Below are positions 63,834-64,000 of a DNA stretch of 64,000 nucleotides, one piece after another. How positions within the stretch are numbered: position 1 is the stretch's first letter; each line of letters starts with the position of its first letter. The stretch covers positions 62,001 to 126,000 of the forward strand of contig NZ_AUJU01000001.1 in the NCBI RefSeq assembly GCF_000424385.1. Direction: 5' to 3'. A program made the position numbers and the translations under genes. Below the pieces are notes generated by a model. The model made no database searches. It saw only the letters and a program-made list of their open reading frames with translations, and had not been told where the DNA came from. Source of the stretch: Butyrivibrio sp. LC3010. GTDB taxonomy: Bacteria; Bacillota; Clostridia; Lachnospirales; Lachnospiraceae.

Positions 63834-63866
63834 ATAAGGGCGCCATATTAATGGCGCCCTTATTTA
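63834..63866 (+). terminator. Terminator after the FAD oxidoreductase
   Basis: 13-bp perfect stem ATAAGGGCGCCAT (63834-63846) against 63851-63863, ATTA loop, short T run. Confidence 0.85.
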
Positions 63867-63952
63867 AAAGGAACAGTCAGCGGGTCTTCATACGAGGCGC
63901 GGTGGTGTTTTAATAAAATATTAAATTTTGAGCGTATAAGGAGGGTGTTATT

Positions 63953-64000
63953 TTGATTAACTACAAGCAAATTGCTGAAGAAACTTATTGGATTGGCGGA
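63953..64000 (+). CDS. Start of an unidentified gene (partial)
   Basis: TTG at 63953, eight bases after AAGGAGG (63938-63944), opens a frame of 16 codons, reading MINYKQIAEETYWIGG, to the window end. The YWIGG ending the first strand resembles the N-terminus of A-type flavoproteins (FprA) or other metallo-beta-lactamase-fold proteins, but 16 residues are too few to be sure. Confidence 0.5.
   Translation, partial: MINYKQIAEETYWIGG

Noticed and set aside
1..64000. CRISPR array, insertion sequence, prophage, toxin-antitoxin or defence island
   Set aside because: No regular spaced repeats, transposase, integrase, phage or defence-type proteins were found on either strand.

Overview
The window looks like a chromosomal segment from a low-GC, anaerobic, Gram-positive member of the Lachnospiraceae, most like Butyrivibrio/Pseudobutyrivibrio. 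This is an inference from protein content: an N-terminal-rubredoxin (reverse) rubrerythrin, a SUF system ending in SufU, an archaeal-type ProRS, an rqcP-divIC pair without the sporulation genes yabP/yabQ, and many polytopic YfhO/GT-C/GtrII-type surface-polymer proteins. I see no insertion sequence, prophage, CRISPR array, rRNA or origin. There is one tRNA gene (Lys, anticodon CTT).

Layout. 1-5.3 kb: end of an exonuclease III gene, an MBOAT O-acyltransferase plus SGNH-like partner on the minus strand, and a propeller/solute-binding lipoprotein. 5.4-11.1 kb: RpiR regulator, rubrerythrin, MTA/SAH nucleosidase, CPA2 antiporter, glucose-6-phosphate isomerase. 11.1-16.7 kb: murG and two large membrane proteins of glycosyltransferase type, then a membrane-anchored alpha/beta hydrolase. 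16.8-29.1 kb: HD-GYP protein, two two-component systems, MATE exporter, RluA-type pseudouridine synthase, unknown small proteins and lipoprotein, a DUF3810 protein and a 10-TM metal exporter. 29.2-35.4 kb: secreted small protein and the sufCBDSU iron-sulfur assembly operon. 35.6-45.5 kb: tRNA-Lys, proS, cca, PEGA-domain protein, rqcP, divIC, tilS, hpt and ftsH (an old Firmicutes housekeeping block). 45.7-54.8 kb: GH13 enzyme, YfhO protein, a 1074-residue fusion of two membrane modules, sugar O-methyltransferase. 54.9-64 kb: class II aldolase, greA, flavin reductase, YdcF protein, two consecutive hybrid histidine kinases, an FAD oxidoreductase and the first 16 codons of another gene.

Most genes are ordinary. 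The parts that repay a second look lie between and around them: palindromic elements that repeatedly sit directly behind rho-independent terminators (two recognisable sequence families); promoters with perfect palindromes in or next to the core elements (metal exporter, MATE exporter, suf operon); an apparently leaderless MBOAT transcript; the in-frame fusion of a GT-C protein to a PTPS-related/YfhO-like membrane module; and a pair of tandem hybrid kinases, one with a receiver that has lost its phospho-acceptor aspartate.

All identifications rest on reading the protein and DNA sequence by eye. No database search was run.
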